Below are positions 5,550 to 7,849 of a stretch of 7,849 nt of DNA, one piece after another. Position numbers and translations under genes: made by a program. The notes beneath the pieces are model-generated. The model saw nothing but the letters and a program-made list of their open reading frames with translations. It made no database searches and was not told the DNA's origin. Numbering within the stretch: position 1 is the stretch's first letter; every line of letters starts with the position of its first letter. The DNA lies in contig JALHUG010000041.1 of assembly GCA_022866185.1 (NCBI GenBank), forward strand, positions 1 through 7,849, in the 5' to 3' direction. The stretch comes from Dehalococcoidia bacterium (GTDB taxonomy: Bacteria; Chloroflexota; Dehalococcoidia; SM23-28-2).

Positions 5550-7094
5550 TTAGCCCGTGGCCGCGCTCTCCGGCCGCCCCTGGGCCGAGAGCAGGCGGTT
5601 GAGGGCGTTCAATAGAGCCTTGGCCGAGGCGACCACGATGTCGGTGTCGCCGCTGCGTCCCATGTAAGTATGCTCGCCGCTCTCGATGCGCACCGTCACC
5701 TCACCGAGGGCGTCGATGCCCTCGGTGATGCTCTTGATCGAGAACTCGGTCAGGGTGTTGGGCACCCCCACCAGGCGGTTGATGGCCTTGTAGGTGGCAT
5801 CGACGGGGCCGGTGCCGGTGGCCGTGTCCTCCAGCGTCTGGCCGTCGGGGGCGACGAGGCGGACGGTGGCTGTGGGCACCTGTTGGTTGCCGCAAGAGAC
5901 CTGGAGCAGGTCGAGGTGGTACAGCTCCTCGAAGGTCCGCCGCTCGTCGGCCACCAGGGCCTCCAGGTCACGGTCATCGATCTCGCCCTTCTTGTCCGCC
6001 AGCTCCTTGAAGGCCTCGAAGACGCGGTTCAGCTCCTCCTCGCTGAGCTCGAAGCCCAGCTCCGCCAGGCGGGCCTTGATGCCGTGGCGGCCGGAGTTCT
6101 TGTTGAGCACCAGGATGCCGCCGCGGGGCAGGCCGACGTCGCGGGCGTCTATGATCTCGTACGTTTCCAGCAGCTTGAGGATGCCATGCTGGTGCACGCC
6201 CGACTGGTGGCGGAAGGCGTTGGCGCCCACAATGGCCTTGTTGGCCTGAACCGCCAGGCCGGTGAGGTCGGATACCAGGCGGCTGGTGCGCATAAGCTGG
6301 GTCGTGTCGATGCTGGTGGTCAGGCCAATGAGGTCCTTGCGGGTCCTGAGGGCCATCACGATCTCCTCCAGGGAGGCGTTGCCAGCCCGCTCGCCGATGC
6401 CGTTGATGGTGCACTCCACCTGGCGGGCGCCGGCCCTGATGGCCGCCAGGCTGTTGGCCACCGCCAGGCCCAGGTCGTTGTGGCAGTGCACGGAGATCAC
6501 CGCCCGGTGAATGTTGGACACCTTCTCCAGGATGCTGCGAATGAAGGCCTCGAAGTCGTAGGGTATGGCGTAGCCCACAGTGTCGGGGATGTTGACGGTG
6601 GTAGCGCCAGCGTCGATGCACTCCTCCACCAGTTGGTAGACGTAGTTGGGGTCGGCGCGGGTGGCATCCATGGGGGAGAACTCCACGTTGGGGCAGTACT
6701 TCGCCGCCCTGGCCACCATGGTGCGGGCCATCTCCCGCACCTCCTCCTTGTTCTTCACCAACTGATGCATGAGGTGGATGTCGGAGGCGGATAGGAAGAC
6801 GTGGATGCGAGGCTCGGCGGCGTGGCGAACCGCCTCCCAGCAGGCGTCCACATCGCCGGGCACGGCGCGGGCCAGGCCAGCGATGACCGAGCCGCGCACC
6901 TCCTTGGCGATGGTGCTCACCGCCTCCAGGTCGCCTGGGGAGGAGGCCGGGAAGCCCGCCTCGATGATGTCCACCCGCAGACGCTCCAGGGCGCGCGCGA
7001 TCTCCAGCTTATCCTTGGCGTTTAGGGCCACCCCCGGCGACTGCTCGCCATCGCGGAGGGTGGTATCGAAAATCAGTACCTTATCCTCAGCCAT
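5550..7094 (-). CDS. leuA: 2-isopropylmalate synthase
   Basis: LeuA condenses acetyl-CoA with 2-oxoisovalerate to give 2-isopropylmalate, the committed step to leucine. The 514-residue length is that of the usual bacterial enzyme. Seen: FDTTLRDGEQSPG (9-21) with R14-D15, SVHCHNDLGLA (201-211) with metal ligands H203 and H205, NGIGERAGNASLEE (231-244), and FRHQSGVHQHG (294-304). The C-terminal LeuA dimer/regulatory domain (about 385-505) includes ATGTGPVDA (425-433) and YMGRSGDTDIVVASA (477-491), the glycine-rich region expected to bind leucine, so feedback inhibition is likely. ATG 7094 is preferred: AGGAGG lies nine bases upstream, whereas ATG 7112 is almost on top of its purine run and adds six non-conserved residues. 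A 196-base structured gap precedes it. The PH-protein gene follows after 13 bases. Citramalate synthase is possible but less likely in this operon. Confidence 0.96.
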   Translation of the reverse strand: MAEDKVLIFDTTLRDGEQSPGVALNAKDKLEIARALERLRVDIIEAGFPASSPGDLEAVSTIAKEVRGSVIAGLARAVPGDVDACWEAVRHAAEPRIHVFLSASDIHLMHQLVKNKEEVREMARTMVARAAKYCPNVEFSPMDATRADPNYVYQLVEECIDAGATTVNIPDTVGYAIPYDFEAFIRSILEKVSNIHRAVISVHCHNDLGLAVANSLAAIRAGARQVECTINGIGERAGNASLEEIVMALRTRKDLIGLTTSIDTTQLMRTSRLVSDLTGLAVQANKAIVGANAFRHQSGVHQHGILKLLETYEIIDARDVGLPRGGILVLNKNSGRHGIKARLAELGFELSEEELNRVFEAFKELADKKGEIDDRDLEALVADERRTFEELYHLDLLQVSCGNQQVPTATVRLVAPDGQTLEDTATGTGPVDATYKAINRLVGVPNTLTEFSIKSITEGIDALGEVTVRIESGEHTYMGRSGDTDIVVASAKALLNALNRLLSAQGRPESAATG

Positions 7095-7103
7095 CTTGTC
7101 ATT

Positions 7104-7278
7104 CCTCCTCATCCTTCTTCAGACATGCCTATCTGGGCCCTCGCCCCGACATCGTCGGGGGAGGGCCGGCTAAGGATGAGGGTATCGCTACCCGACCCCA
7201 ACCTGACGGTTGGGGCATCAACGCTGTTCCTAGCGCTCATATTTGTCCAATCGGTCGCACTGAGTGCGGATGTACCGA
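7104..7278 (-). promoter_or_regulatory. Structured leader of leuA, possible cis-regulatory RNA
   Basis: The gap between ilvC and leuA is rich in inverted repeats. In transcript order: a 5+5 bp stem with a five-base bulge (7278-7251); a weak 4-bp stem (7235-7222); a perfect 8-bp stem CCCCAACC/GGTTGGGG with a four-base loop (7215-7196); a 5-bp stem GGGTA/TACCC with a GNRA-type GCGA loop (7193-7180); and a 14-bp stem with one bulged base and a three-base loop (7167-7136). In addition CCTCATCCTT (7181-7172) is exactly complementary to AAGGATGAGG (7116-7107), which overlaps the leuA Shine-Dalgarno AGGAGG (7109-7104). That helix would enclose the 14-bp hairpin and hide part of the ribosome site, and by two bases it excludes the GCGA-loop hairpin. 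No T-box AGGGTGG element, leucine-codon run or T tract is seen, so it matches no attenuator type that I recognise. Confidence 0.45.
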
Positions 7279-7290
7279 CCTCGGCATCCC

Positions 7291-7849
7291 CTAGGAAGCC
7301 TCCTCTTTCAGCCCCTTCATCATCGCCCGCAGCTCCTTGCCCACCCGCTCGACCTGGTGCTCGGCGTTCTGCTTGCGCAGGGCCAGGAAGTGGGGGCGCC
7401 CCGCCTTATTCTCCAGTATCCATTCGCGGGCGAAGCTGCCGTCCTGAACCTCCTTGAGGATTTGGCGCATGGTCTGGCGGACGTTCTCGTCGATGACCCG
7501 CGGCCCGCGGGTGTAGTCGCCGTACTCGGCGGTATCGCTCACCGAGTAGCGCATGTAGTTCATGCCCCCCGCGTAGATCAGGTCGACGATGAGCTTCAGC
7601 TCATGAATGCACTCGAAATAGGCGCTCTCCGGCTGGTAGCCGGCCTCCACCAGGGTCTCGAAGGCGGCCTTCATGAGCGCGGTCACCCCGCCGCAGAGGA
7701 TCACCTGCTCGCCGAAAAGGTCGGTCTCCGTCTCGTCGGCGAAGGTGGTCTCCAGAACGCCGATGCGGGTGCAGCCTACGCCCTTGGCGTAGGCCAGAGC
7801 CACCTGCTTGGCCTTCTGGCTGGCGTCCTGATGGACAGCCACCAGGGCA
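7291..7849 (-). CDS. ilvC: Ketol-acid reductoisomerase, C-terminal part (5' end outside window)
   Basis: IlvC converts acetolactate or acetohydroxybutyrate to the dihydroxy acids of valine/leucine and isoleucine synthesis using NADPH and Mg2+. The visible 185 codons are roughly the C-terminal 55 percent of a class I (about 330-residue) enzyme. The frame continues to the window edge; the GTG at 7842 is an internal Val in the conserved ALVAVHQDAS, not a start. Seen: GVLETTFADETETDLFGEQVILCGG, whose Asp and Glu (DLFGE) bind Mg2+, then AYFECIHELKLIVDLIYAGG with the paired catalytic glutamates, and YSVSDTAEYGD with the substrate-binding serine. This is the knotted helical domain in full. The NADPH-binding Rossmann domain lies outside the window. 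The gene ends at TAG 7291, with the leader-like gap before leuA after it. This fits an ilv-leu operon. Confidence 0.96.
   Translation of the reverse strand, partial: ALVAVHQDASQKAKQVALAYAKGVGCTRIGVLETTFADETETDLFGEQVILCGGVTALMKAAFETLVEAGYQPESAYFECIHELKLIVDLIYAGGMNYMRYSVSDTAEYGDYTRGPRVIDENVRQTMRQILKEVQDGSFAREWILENKAGRPHFLALRKQNAEHQVERVGKELRAMMKGLKEEAS

Noticed and set aside
5670..6794. Plus-strand open frame of 374 codons opposite leuA
   Set aside because: Antisense to an intact leuA; long frames of this kind are common opposite GC-rich genes with third-position G/C.
7136..7167. Strong GC-rich hairpin as an intrinsic terminator after ilvC
   Set aside because: Neither strand has a T tract after the stem, and it lies only 42 bases before the leuA start, which fits a leader element better.
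7291..7842. GTG at 7842 as the start of a short ilvC
   Set aside because: The residues before and after it form the conserved ALVAVHQDAS segment of ketol-acid reductoisomerase, so it is an internal valine and the gene continues past the window.

Overview
The window is the leucine arm of a branched-chain amino acid operon from a GC-rich bacterium, with every gene on the minus strand. Reading in the direction of transcription (from high to low coordinates) the order is: ilvC (3' part), a 196-base leader-like gap, leuA, a bacterial PH-domain membrane protein, a class I SAM methyltransferase, leuC, a minimal nucleotidyltransferase (MNT), a HEPN-domain protein, leuD, a small membrane protein, and leuB (5' part). 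The ilvC-leuA-leuCD-leuB order and the 420-residue LeuC with a 167-residue LeuD are compatible with Chloroflexota (for example Dehalococcoidia-like lineages). This placement is inference from gene order and protein style; there is no rRNA or other marker here.

Pathway: IlvC makes dihydroxyisovalerate. This is dehydrated to 2-oxoisovalerate by a dehydratase not in the window. LeuA condenses 2-oxoisovalerate with acetyl-CoA, LeuC and LeuD together isomerise 2-isopropylmalate to 3-isopropylmalate, and LeuB oxidises it to 2-oxoisocaproate, the precursor of leucine. Four unrelated genes or gene pairs sit inside this set: PH protein, methyltransferase, MNT/HEPN pair, and small membrane protein.

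The most striking region is 2125-2942. An MNT-HEPN gene pair lies exactly between leuC and leuD, the two subunit genes of one enzyme. It is bracketed by a 41-base direct repeat (40/41 identical, offset 777 bases) that is the first 13 codons of leuD. The upstream copy is still joined to the end of leuC by an ATGA overlap, which looks like the ancestral leuC-leuD junction. That truncated leuD start is now a 21-codon minigene whose stop overlaps the MNT start. MNT overlaps HEPN and HEPN overlaps leuD the same way, so four ATGA overlaps in series keep translation coupled across the insertion. Base composition in parts of the cassette is lower in GC than the flanking leu genes.

A second region of interest is the gap before leuA (7095-7290). 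It holds several perfect or near-perfect hairpins, and a 10-base inverted repeat that could hide the leuA Shine-Dalgarno sequence, so it may be a cis-acting regulatory RNA. No tRNA, rRNA, CRISPR array, transposase or convincing intrinsic terminator was seen.
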